Shown one piece after another: positions 6,958-16,493 of a stretch of 64,000 nucleotides of DNA (position 1 is the stretch's first letter; each line of letters starts with the position of its first letter). A program made the translations under genes and the position numbers. The notes below the pieces were generated by a model, which saw nothing but the letters and a program-made list of their open reading frames with translations, was not told the origin of the DNA and made no database searches. The DNA comes from Geminicoccaceae bacterium (lineage in GTDB: Bacteria > Pseudomonadota > Alphaproteobacteria > Geminicoccales > Geminicoccaceae): positions 186,001 to 250,000 of the forward strand of contig JANQPX010000053.1 of NCBI GenBank assembly GCA_028285265.1, written 5' to 3'.

Positions 6958-8781
6958 CTAGTCGCGAGCAGGATTGGGCGGTGACTTAATGTGGTTGGGT
7001 TCCTTTGATCGCTGTGTCGGTACGATGATCTCCGGTGGTACAGCTCGCATCGGCGCATCCTCGACCGGCGGTGCCGCCGCTGTTCGAAGCCAAGCGCCTG
7101 CAGCATCTGCACTCATCGGCGGCAGGTCTGTGGACAGCTGAACCGAATCACAGCCAAGGCGTTTTAAGATGGCAAACTGCCGCTGATGGCGTGCTCCCTT
7201 TGCAGTAACGTCCAGCCCGAGGTTGTGCCCTAGATTGATCAGCGCGCGAAGTGACGAGATTTGTCGCTGATTGTCCGGCAAGTCAGCGCAAAGGCCCGGT
7301 GCGAGTTTCAAGCCGTCAATCACTTGCCGCTGGAGATCGTCGATCGCAAAGGGCCCCTCGCCAAAGCCGTCATAGACTAGGCGGACGCCCGTCGATTTGA
7401 GGGCTGCGAGATCAGAACCGCCGCGTGTTGCATCGTCGACGATCAAGGGAGCCGGCAGATCGAGCTCGATCATTTCGGGCGGAATTGCTCTCGCTTTGAC
7501 CTGCTCGTTAACGGCATCCCGAAGGAGGGGCAGGGTGGGGTAACAATGAAATGGGATGGCAAGGGACAAGCGGCTCAAATCGCTGCCATTCCGCCGCCAA
7601 ATCGAGAGCTGTTCGGCGGCACTGGCGATCGCCCAATTCGCGATACCCTTGATGAGGGGTTCTTCTTCAAACGCCGTGAGCGTGGTGCTTAAGAGTTGCC
7701 AACCCTTGTCCGGATGACGCCAGGCAACTTCACAGCCAAGACCGTTCTTATTTTGGGTGAAGGCGATATTGGGATAGAAGCGCAGGCGCAGCTCACGGTG
7801 CTCGAAGGCGTTCGCAAAGGCCTTAGCCAGCACCATGCCCTCGTTGGCTGCGTGGTCGATCCGCTCACTGCTGAACCGACAACATCCCCCGCCTTCTGCG
7901 AGTGCACGACGCATCGCGGTTTCGGCCTCGCGAATCAACATCTCGTTGTCGCCGCCTTCGCGAGGGTAAGTAGCGACGCCCATACTGGGGACAATCGTTT
8001 GGGGTATGCCGTCAATTTCGATGGGATGGCGAAGCCGTCTCATCACCTTCCTGGCAACGGTCGCGATATGGTCGAGGTTGATCAGTCCTTCGATGAGAAG
8101 GCCGATACGTCTTTCCGAGAGGCGAGCTATGCTGTCGGTTTCTCGAAGTTCAGCCGCAAGCGTTCGTCCGAGCTTATGCAAGGCCCCATCGATCAGATTC
8201 TTGTCGATGTCGCCACTGTTTCCAAAATCGAGGTCGACGATCATAACAGCGACTTCGCGATCACGGCGTCTAGCAAAGGCTAGCGCTCGCTCCAGCCTTT
8301 CCCGAAACAGATGAGCGCTGATCAGGCTTGTTGGCTCATCGATAAAGGCATGCCGTGCCATGTTGGCGATCAGGTTACGCTGGTGAATGGCGTAGCGTAT
8401 CGTCCGCTCAAGCAGGGTCGGATCAAGCTTATCCTTTTCGAGCAGGGCGGCTGCGCCGAGGGACTGGACCTGTTGATCCTTCTCGCGTGTTGGCGAGCCG
8501 CTAAGGGCGATGATGGGTAGCGAAGGCCAGAGGACGCTTGCCGAGGTCAAGAATGCCAGACCGTCGTCATCTGGAAGGGAAAGATCGATCAACCCTATGT
8601 CAAAGCTGGCTTGCGCCAGATGTTCTCGGCCTTCGACCAAACTGCGCGCCCTAGTGATATGGAACCGTGTCTGCGAAATCATGTCCAAAAGGTCCACGAT
8701 TAGCTTGCAGGACAGCGGGTCGTCATCCACGAGAAGGACACGTGTCAACGCGTTTGGTGGCGCTCGCAAAGTCGCGTTCAT
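6958..8781 (-). CDS. Response regulator with degenerate GGDEF and EAL domains
   Basis: About 607 residues from ATG 8781. A GTG at 8817 would add 12, and neither has a clear ribosome site. Domains: REC at ~14-130 (acidic VDDD pocket, phospho-acceptor D66 in LIDLSLPDDDG); GGDEF at ~145-305, where the signature is replaced by LSERR at 221-225, so cyclase activity is not expected; and EAL at ~320-570, where EAL reads EVA at 351-353 and the metal-binding DDFG motif reads YDGFGEG. Both enzymatic domains therefore look inactive. By family knowledge such proteins often act as c-di-GMP sensors or protein-interaction modules, here switched by phosphorylation. No histidine kinase gene is adjacent. Confidence 0.85.
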   Translation of the reverse strand: MNATLRAPPNALTRVLLVDDDPLSCKLIVDLLDMISQTRFHITRARSLVEGREHLAQASFDIGLIDLSLPDDDGLAFLTSASVLWPSLPIIALSGSPTREKDQQVQSLGAAALLEKDKLDPTLLERTIRYAIHQRNLIANMARHAFIDEPTSLISAHLFRERLERALAFARRRDREVAVMIVDLDFGNSGDIDKNLIDGALHKLGRTLAAELRETDSIARLSERRIGLLIEGLINLDHIATVARKVMRRLRHPIEIDGIPQTIVPSMGVATYPREGGDNEMLIREAETAMRRALAEGGGCCRFSSERIDHAANEGMVLAKAFANAFEHRELRLRFYPNIAFTQNKNGLGCEVAWRHPDKGWQLLSTTLTAFEEEPLIKGIANWAIASAAEQLSIWRRNGSDLSRLSLAIPFHCYPTLPLLRDAVNEQVKARAIPPEMIELDLPAPLIVDDATRGGSDLAALKSTGVRLVYDGFGEGPFAIDDLQRQVIDGLKLAPGLCADLPDNQRQISSLRALINLGHNLGLDVTAKGARHQRQFAILKRLGCDSVQLSTDLPPMSADAAGAWLRTAAAPPVEDAPMRAVPPEIIVPTQRSKEPNHIKSPPNPARD

Positions 8782-9010
8782 TGGCGTGAGTCCGGGGATT
8801 GGAGTCCGGTGATCCACTGTGGATCAAACTTAAGAATTTAAACTTATAGGCGATTAAAATTCGTTTCAATAACGTTTTTTTGGTTTATTAAAAAATCCAG
8901 ATAACACTGTGTGAATCCAGCATGTTTTTGCGTTTTGACTGAGTTGATCGCTTGACATCCAGAAGCTCAAATGACACTGAGCTTTGACTGCAACATCAGG
9001 AGTTTTGGGT

Positions 9011-9955
9011 TTGGCGTTGTTGTCCCGAGTCCTGCTTGCCGGCCTTGCGCTCGCCGTAGTTGGTGCGTCGATGATAAAACCGAAACGGCGCTTTTCGCCG
9101 CGCTCCGGTCCGGTTTATCTCGATGGAGACCGGCTAACTGTTGGCGATGGCGCGGTTTTGCCGGCCATGCGTTGGCCAGCGAAGACTGGTCCTCATGGCG
9201 TTATTCTGGCGCTTCATGCCTATGGCGATTACCGGCGATCCTTTCGGCTCGCCGGCCCTTGGTTTGCGGCCCATGGATTTGAACTCGTTGCTTATGATCA
9301 GCGGGGCTTCGGTGAATCCGACAGCCGTGGCAAGTGGCCGGGCGCTGATCCGCTCATTCAAGACTTCGGTGATGCTGTTGCCGCGATCGGTGCAGCCATG
9401 CCGGGACTACCGATCTATGTTCTCGGTGAGAGCATGGGCGCAGCCGTTGCCCTATCCGGCCTGGCAAGTGGTGAAGTTACCGGGGTGAACAAGTTGATCG
9501 TGGCAGCGCCGGGCGTACGCGGAGAAATGCCTTTAGGACAGCTGCACGACTCCGTGTTGAGGCTCGCGTCGCTAGCGCTTCCTTGGCTCGCCATCGAATT
9601 GCGTCGCGGCGGCCGCCCGTGGCTCGATCCAAGCGAGGCCGCTCGCCTGGCTGATGACCCGTTAATCCTGCGCGAGCTGAGTGTCGGCACTTATGAGGGA
9701 CTGGTCGACCTGGCAACCATGGCATCCGAATCCGTTCGTGGCGCACTGCCACCCACGCTTCTTCTCTATGGCGAATTAGATGGCACCATCCCGAGACGTG
9801 CCGTGGACGATCTCGCCCATGCCCTTGATGGTGAGCATGATGACGTGCGCTTTTACGCTGATCGGCATCACATGCTGTTGCATGAAGCGGATATCGAAAC
9901 GCTCCTGCAAGATTGCTTAGATTGGCTTAACGCGGATGGTAGCGCCAAAACCTAG
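9011..9955 (+). CDS. Alpha/beta hydrolase, membrane-anchored (monoacylglycerol lipase-like)
   Basis: About 314 residues. TTG 9011 is preferred because AGGAG sits eight bases upstream; a TTG at 8984 is also in frame. An N-terminal hydrophobic segment (LLSRVLLAGLALAVVGASM) acts as a signal anchor. The fold follows with oxyanion-region LALHAYGDYR, YDQRGFGESD, the nucleophile elbow GESMGAA, the acid in LLYGELDGTIP and the His in DRHHMLLHE. This matches the serine-hydrolase lysophospholipase/monoacylglycerol lipase group. The substrate cannot be read from the sequence. The AT-rich 8820-8985 region upstream is probably a promoter shared with the divergent REC-GGDEF-EAL gene. Confidence 0.8.
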   Translation: MALLSRVLLAGLALAVVGASMIKPKRRFSPRSGPVYLDGDRLTVGDGAVLPAMRWPAKTGPHGVILALHAYGDYRRSFRLAGPWFAAHGFELVAYDQRGFGESDSRGKWPGADPLIQDFGDAVAAIGAAMPGLPIYVLGESMGAAVALSGLASGEVTGVNKLIVAAPGVRGEMPLGQLHDSVLRLASLALPWLAIELRRGGRPWLDPSEAARLADDPLILRELSVGTYEGLVDLATMASESVRGALPPTLLLYGELDGTIPRRAVDDLAHALDGEHDDVRFYADRHHMLLHEADIETLLQDCLDWLNADGSAKT

Positions 9956-10064
9956 AAAAGAGATGGCCCGTTTGCCGTCGGGCGGCACCGCATAGGACAA
10001 ACAGGCTGACCCTCCTAAAGGCTCCTGAGGGTGCCAAGAAGGAACCAGCCTTGGATTTGCTAGC

Positions 10065-10856
10065 CTAGTGTAGATCTGACCAGATCTTGCGCTTGGTGGC
10101 GTAAAAGAGACCGGTGAGGATCACGAGAAAGATCATCACCTTCAAGCCCATGCCCTTTCTTTCCTCCAACTTGGGCTCAGCTGTCCAGGTGAGAAAAGTG
10201 GCGACGTCGCTAGCATGCTGCTCGAGCGTCGTTGGGGTGCCATCAATATACTCGACGGCATCCTCATAGAGTGGCTGGGCCATCGCGATCTGATGTCCGG
10301 GATAATAGGCGTTGTAGTTCATCCCATCGCCAATCTCGACATCCGAGGGCGGCTCGTCGCTATAGCCGAGAAGGAGGCTGTAGACGTAGTTCGTCCCGTT
10401 GGGGCGAGCTTTGGCCATCAAAGACAGATCCGGTGGGTAAGCGCCACCGTTCGCAGCCCGTGCAGCGTTGGCATTCGGATAAGGACTGGGATACCGATCC
10501 GACGGCCTAGCGGGGCGTTCAAACATTTCGCCCTCATCATCGGGACCGTCAATAACGGTATATTCCGCAGCGACAGCTTTCACTTCTTCTTCGCTGAAGC
10601 CGAGGTATTGCAAGGTGCGGAAGGCGACGAACTCAAGGCCGTGGCAAGCTGAGCAAACCTCGCGATAGACCTGGAAACCACGCTGGGCGGCCGCTCGATC
10701 ATAGGCTCCAAAAACCCCGTCATGGGGCCAGGACTTTTCCAGGAGCGGTACGGCTTCGCCCGCGGCGTTTGCGCTGTCTGGAAGGACACTGGCTCCGGCC
10801 AAACCCATCAATGCAGCAGCGAGGAGAGGCTTCATGGTCGACATCGATTTCCTCAT
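10065..10856 (-). CDS. petC: Cytochrome c1 of the bc1 complex
   Basis: 263 residues with a cleavable signal peptide ending near DSANA, heme-binding CSACH at 68-72, the axial Met region [14 protein letters not shown], and a C-terminal membrane anchor ([18 protein letters not shown]). It accepts electrons from the Rieske protein and passes them to soluble or membrane cytochrome c in the periplasm. The start codon overlaps the cytochrome b stop in an ATGA arrangement, so the two are translationally coupled. It is last in the petABC operon. Confidence 0.96.
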   Translation of the reverse strand: MRKSMSTMKPLLAAALMGLAGASVLPDSANAAGEAVPLLEKSWPHDGVFGAYDRAAAQRGFQVYREVCSACHGLEFVAFRTLQYLGFSEEEVKAVAAEYTVIDGPDDEGEMFERPARPSDRYPSPYPNANAARAANGGAYPPDLSLMAKARPNGTNYVYSLLLGYSDEPPSDVEIGDGMNYNAYYPGHQIAMAQPLYEDAVEYIDGTPTTLEQHASDVATFLTWTAEPKLEERKGMGLKVMIFLVILTGLFYATKRKIWSDLH

Positions 10857-12121
10857 TCGGCCGGGGTAGCGGCGGCTGAGCCAAGAACGGGCTCACTAAT
10901 ACTGGCAGGCAACGGCTTGGGCCGCTCGATCGAGCCCAGCAAGGGGAGCAAGATCAGGAAGTGGAAGAAGTAGTAGATTGTCCCGAGAAGTGCGAGGACG
11001 ACATAAATGCCTTCCGCGGGCTTCGCGCCGAGATAACCCAGCAGGACGCAGTCGGCGACGAGGACCCAGAAGAACCACTTGTAGATCGGGCGGAAGCGGG
11101 CACTGCGGACGGGCGATCGGTCAAGCCAGGGCAGGATAAACAACACTGCGATCGCGCCAAACATCGCGATGACGCCGCCGAGCTTTGCTGGGATGAAGAG
11201 AATGTCGAAGGTGATCGCGCGCAAAATGGCATAGAACGGCAGGAAGTACCATTCGGGGACGATATGTGCTGGCGTCACCAGCGGATCAGCCTCGATGTAG
11301 TTGTCGGGATGACCCAGCATATTCGGGAAGTAGAAGACGAAGACAGCGAAAGCGATCAGGAACACACCCAATCCAAACAGGTCTTTGACCGTGTAGTAGG
11401 GATGGAAGGGGATCGAGTCCTTTGGCGACTTTCGGTCGATTCCAAGCGGATTGTTCGAACCGAATTGATGAAGTGCCAAGACATGCAGGACCACCACGCC
11501 GACGATGACGAATGGCAAGAGGTAATGCAGCGAGAAGAACCGGGCGAGGGTGGGATTGTCGACGGAGAACCCGCCCCAGAGCCAGGTGACGATGCCTTCA
11601 CCGAAGATCGGGATCGCGGAGAATAGATTGGTGATGACGGTGGCGCCCCAGAAGCTCATTTGCCCCCAGGGAAGGACATAACCCATAAAGGCCGTCGCCA
11701 TCATCAACAGCATGATCACAACGCCGAGCATCCAAAGCAGCTCTCTTGGTGTCTTGTAGGAACCATAGTAGAGGCCGCGGAAAATATGGATGTAGACGAC
11801 GATGAAGAAGAAGGATGCGCCATTGGCGTGAGCATAGCGCAGCAACCAACCGTAATTGACGTCGCGCATGATGTGCTCGACGCTGGCAAAGGCATAGTCG
11901 ACATGCGGAGTATAGTGCATGGCGAGCACGATGCCGGTCACGATTTGCAGCACCAGGACAATGCCGGCCAGCGAGCCGAAGTTCCACCAGTAACTCAAAT
12001 TTCGGGGCGTTGGGTACTGGCTTCCCACCATGTGGTCCATGGTGCTGAAGATCGGCAGTCGATGCTCAATCCAGCGAACGACCGGGTTGGTATAGTTGGT
12101 GGTGCCGGTACCTGCGCTCAT
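10853..12121 (-). CDS. petB: Cytochrome b of the bc1 complex
   Basis: 422 residues, full length for a bacterial eight-helix cytochrome b that is not split as in b6f. Heme b ligands lie in the helix pairs around [18 protein letters not shown] and [19 protein letters not shown]. The Qo-site PEWY motif is intact ([17 protein letters not shown]), as is the following [11 protein letters not shown] segment. It oxidises ubiquinol at Qo and reduces quinone at Qi in the inner membrane. It lies 38 bases downstream of petA and overlaps petC by four bases. Confidence 0.97.
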   Translation of the reverse strand: MSAGTGTTNYTNPVVRWIEHRLPIFSTMDHMVGSQYPTPRNLSYWWNFGSLAGIVLVLQIVTGIVLAMHYTPHVDYAFASVEHIMRDVNYGWLLRYAHANGASFFFIVVYIHIFRGLYYGSYKTPRELLWMLGVVIMLLMMATAFMGYVLPWGQMSFWGATVITNLFSAIPIFGEGIVTWLWGGFSVDNPTLARFFSLHYLLPFVIVGVVVLHVLALHQFGSNNPLGIDRKSPKDSIPFHPYYTVKDLFGLGVFLIAFAVFVFYFPNMLGHPDNYIEADPLVTPAHIVPEWYFLPFYAILRAITFDILFIPAKLGGVIAMFGAIAVLFILPWLDRSPVRSARFRPIYKWFFWVLVADCVLLGYLGAKPAEGIYVVLALLGTIYYFFHFLILLPLLGSIERPKPLPASISEPVLGSAAATPAE

Positions 12122-12159
12122 GATCTCTATTACCCTATCGGTCTTGCGGTCCTGTGGTG

Positions 12160-12714
12160 TCAGCCGATCCGCACCGTCGTATCGTCGAGGAAAGTGTATT
12201 CTGGCACTTCGAGATTGAGCGGTGCCGGACCCTTGCGAATGCGCCCTGAGCTATCGTAGTGGGAGCCGTGGCAAGGGCAAAACCACCCGCCATACTCACC
12301 TTGCTCATCATTCGGCTTTTGCCCCAATGGCACGCAGCCAAGATGGGTGCACACGCCCACCATGATGAGCCATTCCGGCCGTTCCACGCGGTCAGCATCA
12401 GACTGGGGATCGCGTAAGGCGCCGAGGTCGACACCATTCGCTTCTTGAATTTCATCTGCTGTGCGATGCCGGATGAAGACAGGCTTGCCGCGCCATGTCA
12501 CCGTCACCGACATACCCTCATCGATGGCGCTGAGATCAACTTCGGTTGACGCGAGTGCGAGGACATCCGCTGACGGATTCATCGAATCGATCAGCGGCCA
12601 AGCGAGAGCCCCAGCGCCGACGGCGGTGGCCGCTCCGGTCAACAAATACAGGAAATCGCGGCGCGTTTCCCCAGTCTCGGCTTGGTGTTGCTGATCGACA
12701 GCCGTTTCGGCCAT
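12160..12714 (-). CDS. petA: Rieske iron-sulfur subunit of the bc1 complex
   Basis: 184 residues. A Tat-like motif (TRRDFLYL) precedes a single membrane anchor ([19 protein letters not shown]), followed by the flexible hinge and the cluster domain with both boxes: [10 protein letters not shown] and CPCHGSHYD, which supply two Cys and two His to the 2Fe-2S centre plus the disulfide Cys pair. First gene of petABC. Length and order are typical of alphaproteobacteria. The 150-base AT-rich interval to trmL should contain divergent promoters. Confidence 0.96.
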   Translation of the reverse strand: MAETAVDQQHQAETGETRRDFLYLLTGAATAVGAGALAWPLIDSMNPSADVLALASTEVDLSAIDEGMSVTVTWRGKPVFIRHRTADEIQEANGVDLGALRDPQSDADRVERPEWLIMVGVCTHLGCVPLGQKPNDEQGEYGGWFCPCHGSHYDSSGRIRKGPAPLNLEVPEYTFLDDTTVRIG

Positions 12715-12867
12715 AGTGATACGCCCAATTCTTTTTCATGCATGTTCGAAAGCTATCTATAATGACCAACCAACATACGCAAGCGCATGGACAGTTAGTC
12801 GCATCTTAGCCGCACGATGTTGAGGCCTCGACTGCGGCAGCTTTACGCAAGGAAGAGTTAAGAAAAC

Positions 12868-13338
12868 GTGAACATTGCGCTGTTTCAACCGGATATGGCA
12901 GAAAATGTCGCGGCGACGATTCGGCTCGCTGCCTGTTTGGGTGTCCCGGTATCAATCATCGAGCCAACCGGTTTCGTTTGGGACCAGCGGCGCCTTCGTC
13001 GAATCGGGATGGATTATCTCGACAAGGTTCGGCTCGAACGCATCCCGTCTTTTTCCGCCTTTGAGGAAAAGAGGCGTGCGGGGCGACGTCGTTTGGTATT
13101 GCTAACCACCAAAGGTGCGGTGGCTCACTGCGACGTCGATTATCGAGCCGACGATGTTCTGCTTGCGGGACGTGAGAGTGCGGGCGTTCCCGACGATGTG
13201 CATGAAGTTGCTGATGTGCGCGTGCGCTTGCCCATGGTTCATGGCATGCGGTCGTTGAACGTGGTGATTGCTCTGTCGATGGTACTCGGCGAAGCGCTTC
13301 GCCAGACCCGCGGTTTTCCCGAGGACGGACAGGACTGA
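12868..13338 (+). CDS. trmL: tRNA (cytidine(34)-2'-O)-methyltransferase TrmL
   Basis: 156-residue minimalist SPOUT methyltransferase. The start is GTG 12868, preceded by AAGGAAGAG. Features include the N-terminal MNIALFQPDMAENVAATIRLAACLG, which carries the conserved 'P.N.G' region in altered form, and the knotted SAM site LLAGRESAGVPDDVHE...VRLPMVHGMRSLNVVIALSM. TrmL methylates the wobble ribose of leucine tRNAs. The family usually has GNTGN early on; here it is DMAENVAA, a notable but common alphaproteobacterial variant. It sits divergent from petA and 105 bases before hemF. Confidence 0.88.
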   Translation: MNIALFQPDMAENVAATIRLAACLGVPVSIIEPTGFVWDQRRLRRIGMDYLDKVRLERIPSFSAFEEKRRAGRRRLVLLTTKGAVAHCDVDYRADDVLLAGRESAGVPDDVHEVADVRVRLPMVHGMRSLNVVIALSMVLGEALRQTRGFPEDGQD

Positions 13339-13443
13339 TGGTGCGATCCGCCGTGATTGCTGATCGACTGGATTGACCATCGCCAAGCAGTCGGTCTAGG
13401 AGGCGTGGTTAGCAGCCATCGGATGACGTTGGGGAGAAGACGC

Positions 13444-14295
13444 ATGACGGTCGATAAAATGTTGCTTCGTGACCAGGCAAGAGCTTGGTTCGAAGGATTG
13501 CGTGACAGGATCTGCGCGACATTCGAGTCGATCGAGGAGGAATTCCAAGGTCAGGATCACGAGACCTTGGCAGCGGGACGGTTTGAGCGGACGCCCTGGA
13601 ACCGGCCCGATGGCGGCGGCGGTGTCATGGGATTGATGCGCGGGCGTGTCTTCGAGAAAGTCGGGGTCAATGTGTCGACCGTCCACGGCGCGTTCAAACC
13701 GGAATTCGCCAAGCAGATTCCAGGTGCCGATGAAGATCCGAGCTTTTGGGCGAGCGGCATTTCCTTGGTCGCTCATCCGCGGTCTCCGCATGTGCCGCCA
13801 GTTCACATGAACACACGTCATATTCAGACAACCAAGGTATGGTTTGGCGGCGGCGCCGACCTCAACCCGATTACGCCAGACGACGAGGACACGGCCTCAT
13901 TTCATGCACGTCTAAAGCGTGCCTGTGACGCGCATGATCCAGGCTATTATGAAAAATTTAAAAAATGGGCCGACGATTATTTCTTTTTGCCCCATCGAAA
14001 CGAGCATCGCGGTGTTGGTGGGATTTTCTACGACTACCTCGATCAAGACCCCGATGCGCATTTCGCCTTTACGCGGGATGTTGGCGAGGCGTTTCTCGAC
14101 ATTTATCCGAGGATCGTACGCCGGCATTTCAATCGTGCTTGGACGGACAGCGATCGAGCTCATCAGCTGGTCAGGCGTGGGCGTTATGTCGAATTCAATC
14201 TCCTCTACGATCGCGGTACGCAATTCGGTCTCAAAACCGGTGGCAATACCGAAGCGATCCTCATGTCTCTCCCTCCGGAGGTCACCTGGCCCTAG
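13444..14295 (+). CDS. hemF: Oxygen-dependent coproporphyrinogen III oxidase
   Basis: 283 residues from ATG 13444, preceded by GGGGAGAAG; the frame is open to 13357 but without a ribosome site. It carries the HemF hallmarks: [78 protein letters not shown] and [14 protein letters not shown]. It oxidatively decarboxylates two propionates of coproporphyrinogen III to give protoporphyrinogen IX using O2. The C-terminus ends right after 'SLPP.VTWP', as I recall for other alphaproteobacterial HemF proteins. A hairpin with five Ts follows. Confidence 0.96.
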   Translation: MTVDKMLLRDQARAWFEGLRDRICATFESIEEEFQGQDHETLAAGRFERTPWNRPDGGGGVMGLMRGRVFEKVGVNVSTVHGAFKPEFAKQIPGADEDPSFWASGISLVAHPRSPHVPPVHMNTRHIQTTKVWFGGGADLNPITPDDEDTASFHARLKRACDAHDPGYYEKFKKWADDYFFLPHRNEHRGVGGIFYDYLDQDPDAHFAFTRDVGEAFLDIYPRIVRRHFNRAWTDSDRAHQLVRRGRYVEFNLLYDRGTQFGLKTGGNTEAILMSLPPEVTWP

Positions 14296-14301
14296 AGCCT
14301 T

Positions 14302-14326
14302 AGGGCGAGCGGCGCCGGCCCTTTTT
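14302..14326 (+). terminator. Probable intrinsic terminator of hemF
   Basis: AGGGC (14302-14306) pairs with GCCCT (14318-14322), with a self-complementary CGGCGCCG in the loop. The stem is followed by a run of Ts to 14326, seven bases after the hemF stop. Confidence 0.6.
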
Positions 14327-14462
14327 GTTGTTAAACTCGTTCATCACGTCGGAACGCTCTTAACGTTGGCCTCACTTCTGCCCTTGTTCGGCATCGCAAA
14401 AGAACCAACATAGCGCGCGAGAAGGCGCCAATCCGATGGTCGCCAAATAGACGAGCACCGCT

Positions 14463-15044
14463 ATGCCCCTTTCACCGCCGACAGCCCGCGAAGCGATTCA
14501 CCACCGGGCGATCCACTGCCGCGGTTATCGGCGACAGGACGGTCTTTGGGACATCGAGGGGCACCTCACTGACATCAAATCCTACCCCTTTTCCAACACG
14601 TTCAGGGGCGAAATAAAGCCGGGAGAGCCGCTGCACGACATGTCACTGCGGCTGACCATTGATGAGGATATGACAGTCATTAGCGTCGAAGCCGTCACCG
14701 ATGCTGGCCCTTATGCGGTTTGCCCCGCGATCACATCGGCATTCACCAAACTGGAGGGTCTAACGATCGGGCCCGGCTGGCGCCGGGAGGTCAGTCGACT
14801 GCTCGGCGGGATGAACGGCTGCACCCATTTGGTCGAACTCTTGGGGCCTCTGGCGACAACGGCGTTTCAGACCATTCAGAACTGGAAGCCAAAGACCAAG
14901 AAGGCGACTACGGCGACGTCGACCGATGATCGGCCGCCACGTTTTTTGAACTCATGCCATGCGCTTGCGAGGAATGGGGACGTGGTCAAACAGCACTATC
15001 CCCAATGGTACATCGGTGATGACGAGGCAGACGGGAAGGCTTGA
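14463..15044 (+). CDS. DUF2889 family protein
   Basis: 193 residues with the DUF2889 pattern: HHRAIHCRGYRRQDGLWDIEGHLTDIKSY, PLHDMSLRLTIDEDMTV, and GCTHLVELLGPLATTAFQTI near the end, followed by a low-complexity Lys/Thr tail. The role of the family is unknown; the conserved Cys, His and acidic residues suggest metal or small-ligand binding, but this is inference. Monocistronic on the plus strand between the hemF terminator and the converging uppP gene. Confidence 0.82.
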   Translation: MPLSPPTAREAIHHRAIHCRGYRRQDGLWDIEGHLTDIKSYPFSNTFRGEIKPGEPLHDMSLRLTIDEDMTVISVEAVTDAGPYAVCPAITSAFTKLEGLTIGPGWRREVSRLLGGMNGCTHLVELLGPLATTAFQTIQNWKPKTKKATTATSTDDRPPRFLNSCHALARNGDVVKQHYPQWYIGDDEADGKA

Positions 15045-15277
15045 CGTCGGTGATCGATTGAGCCGCCAATAAGACGACGTGTCGTACGGGTCTGATACCG
15101 AAAGCCTTGATTGCCTCGGCATCAGTAGCCGTCCTTTCGTGACAGATCGTCCCATGCGCTAGGCAGCACCCATTGACCTGATCGGAACCGCTCAAGGATC
15201 ATCGATCCTGGCCTCAACCGGATATGATGCAAGAGGTGTCCGGATGAGGCTTCGAACAAGGGGCCGATACGACAGGC

Positions 15278-16090
15278 TTAGCCCGACGAAAACGCATAAA
15301 CGAGCAAGGCCACGCCGAGGATCAGCCGGTAGATCACGAACGGTGTGAAGCTTTCCTGACGAAGCCACTGCATCAAGAAGGCGATTGCAGCCCAGGCGCT
15401 GATGAAGGCGGCGATGAGGCCGAGAATGGCGGTTGAATCCAACGACTCACCGTCTCCGCTCATCACTTCAAGCGTGACGAGCGATCCAGCAGCCAAAATC
15501 GCAGGAATTGAGAGAAGAAAGGAAAAGCGCGCCGCCTCCGCCCGATGCAGCCCGAGAAGGCGTGCCGCCGTCATGGTGACGCCGGAACGTGAGGTGCCTG
15601 GGATCAAGGCAAGAACCTGAGCGCAGCCGATGATGAGGGCATCCTTGAAGCCCATATCTTTAACGTTGCGCTCGCGCGCGCCAAAGCGATCGGCGACATA
15701 GAGGGCTGATCCGAAAAAGATACTGGTGCAACCGACCACATAGGCATTTCTGAGATTTTCGGTGCCAATTAACATCTTGATGGCCACCCCGCCGAAAATA
15801 ATCGGGATGGTGCCGACCGCGATCAAGGCGACCAGATGTCGGCCAGGATGGTTCAAGACGCCTGGTTCGGACCAATCAAAGGCGCCCTTTATCATCTCAT
15901 AAAGGTCTTTTCTGAAATAAAGGAGAACGGCGCCGAGACTCCCGATATGGACGGCGACGTCGAATGTCAGGCCTTGGTCGGCCCATCCGGTGATAAGGGG
16001 CACCAAGATGAGATGGCCGGAGGAACTAATGGGCAGAAACTCGGAAAGCCCCTGAACAAGGCCGAGAACGATACTTTGAAGGTTAGTCAT
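15278..16090 (-). CDS. uppP: Undecaprenyl-diphosphatase (UppP/BacA)
   Basis: 270-residue polytopic membrane protein. Both active-site signatures are present: QGLSEFLPISSSGHLIL near residue 15, and the GTSRSGVTMTAARLLG phosphatase motif near residue 165. It dephosphorylates undecaprenyl pyrophosphate to recycle the lipid carrier for peptidoglycan and other glycans. The length is typical. No antibiotic-resistance context is nearby. The ATG at 16090 starts the canonical MTNLQSIVLGLVQG. Confidence 0.95.
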   Translation of the reverse strand: MTNLQSIVLGLVQGLSEFLPISSSGHLILVPLITGWADQGLTFDVAVHIGSLGAVLLYFRKDLYEMIKGAFDWSEPGVLNHPGRHLVALIAVGTIPIIFGGVAIKMLIGTENLRNAYVVGCTSIFFGSALYVADRFGARERNVKDMGFKDALIIGCAQVLALIPGTSRSGVTMTAARLLGLHRAEAARFSFLLSIPAILAAGSLVTLEVMSGDGESLDSTAILGLIAAFISAWAAIAFLMQWLRQESFTPFVIYRLILGVALLVYAFSSG

Positions 16091-16493
16091 ATTGCCTCTT
16101 AGTTGAAAGTTGCCGCCAGCATTCCAGATTCTTTAAGAGCGGCGAAGGCGGGCTAGCACATTTCCTAAGGGGCGCCAATGACCGACGGTTCTGGCTGAGG
16201 CGGTACAGCTGCCGCTGCCAACAAGAGACGCCTTATCATTTAGTCCCAATATGAGACTAAATGACTTTCTGATTTCCAATAGACTCGGGTTTAGGTGCGC
16301 TGCCCATGAGTCCATTCGGAAATTAGGTCAAGTATGTTAACTATCTGCGCACAAAGCGCTGGACAATCGGTTCCCGGTGCCGTTATTCTGCGATTTGTGA
16401 GGGGAAGCATGGCACCGCGTCGCCTCATGCAAGCGCCGCGCCAATAGCTGGCGCCGTGGACTCAGCGGGTAGCATGGATTTCAGGGAGGCGTC
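16091..16493. other. 403-base intergenic region before gltD with a 10-base dyad
   Basis: Divergent interval between uppP and gltD. The only strong structure is a perfect inverted repeat with 10-base arms, TCATTTAGTC at 16236-16245 and GACTAAATGA at 16255-16264, separated by 9 bases. No T-run follows, so it reads as an operator or RNA hairpin rather than a terminator. No convincing gene is seen. The gltD ribosome site GGGAGG lies just before 16494. Confidence 0.45.

Noticed and set aside
8820-8985. CtrA-type TTAA-N7-TTAA boxes in the AT-rich interval
   Set aside because: TTAA copies occur but none with seven-base spacing.
10961-11626. 221-codon plus-strand frame opposite cytochrome b
   Set aside because: Asp/Glu-rich artefact antisense to transmembrane codons.
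16411-16426. Possible sigma-54 promoter TGGCACCGCGTCGCC before gltD
   Set aside because: The -12 element lacks both TT and GC; the match is limited to the -24 half.
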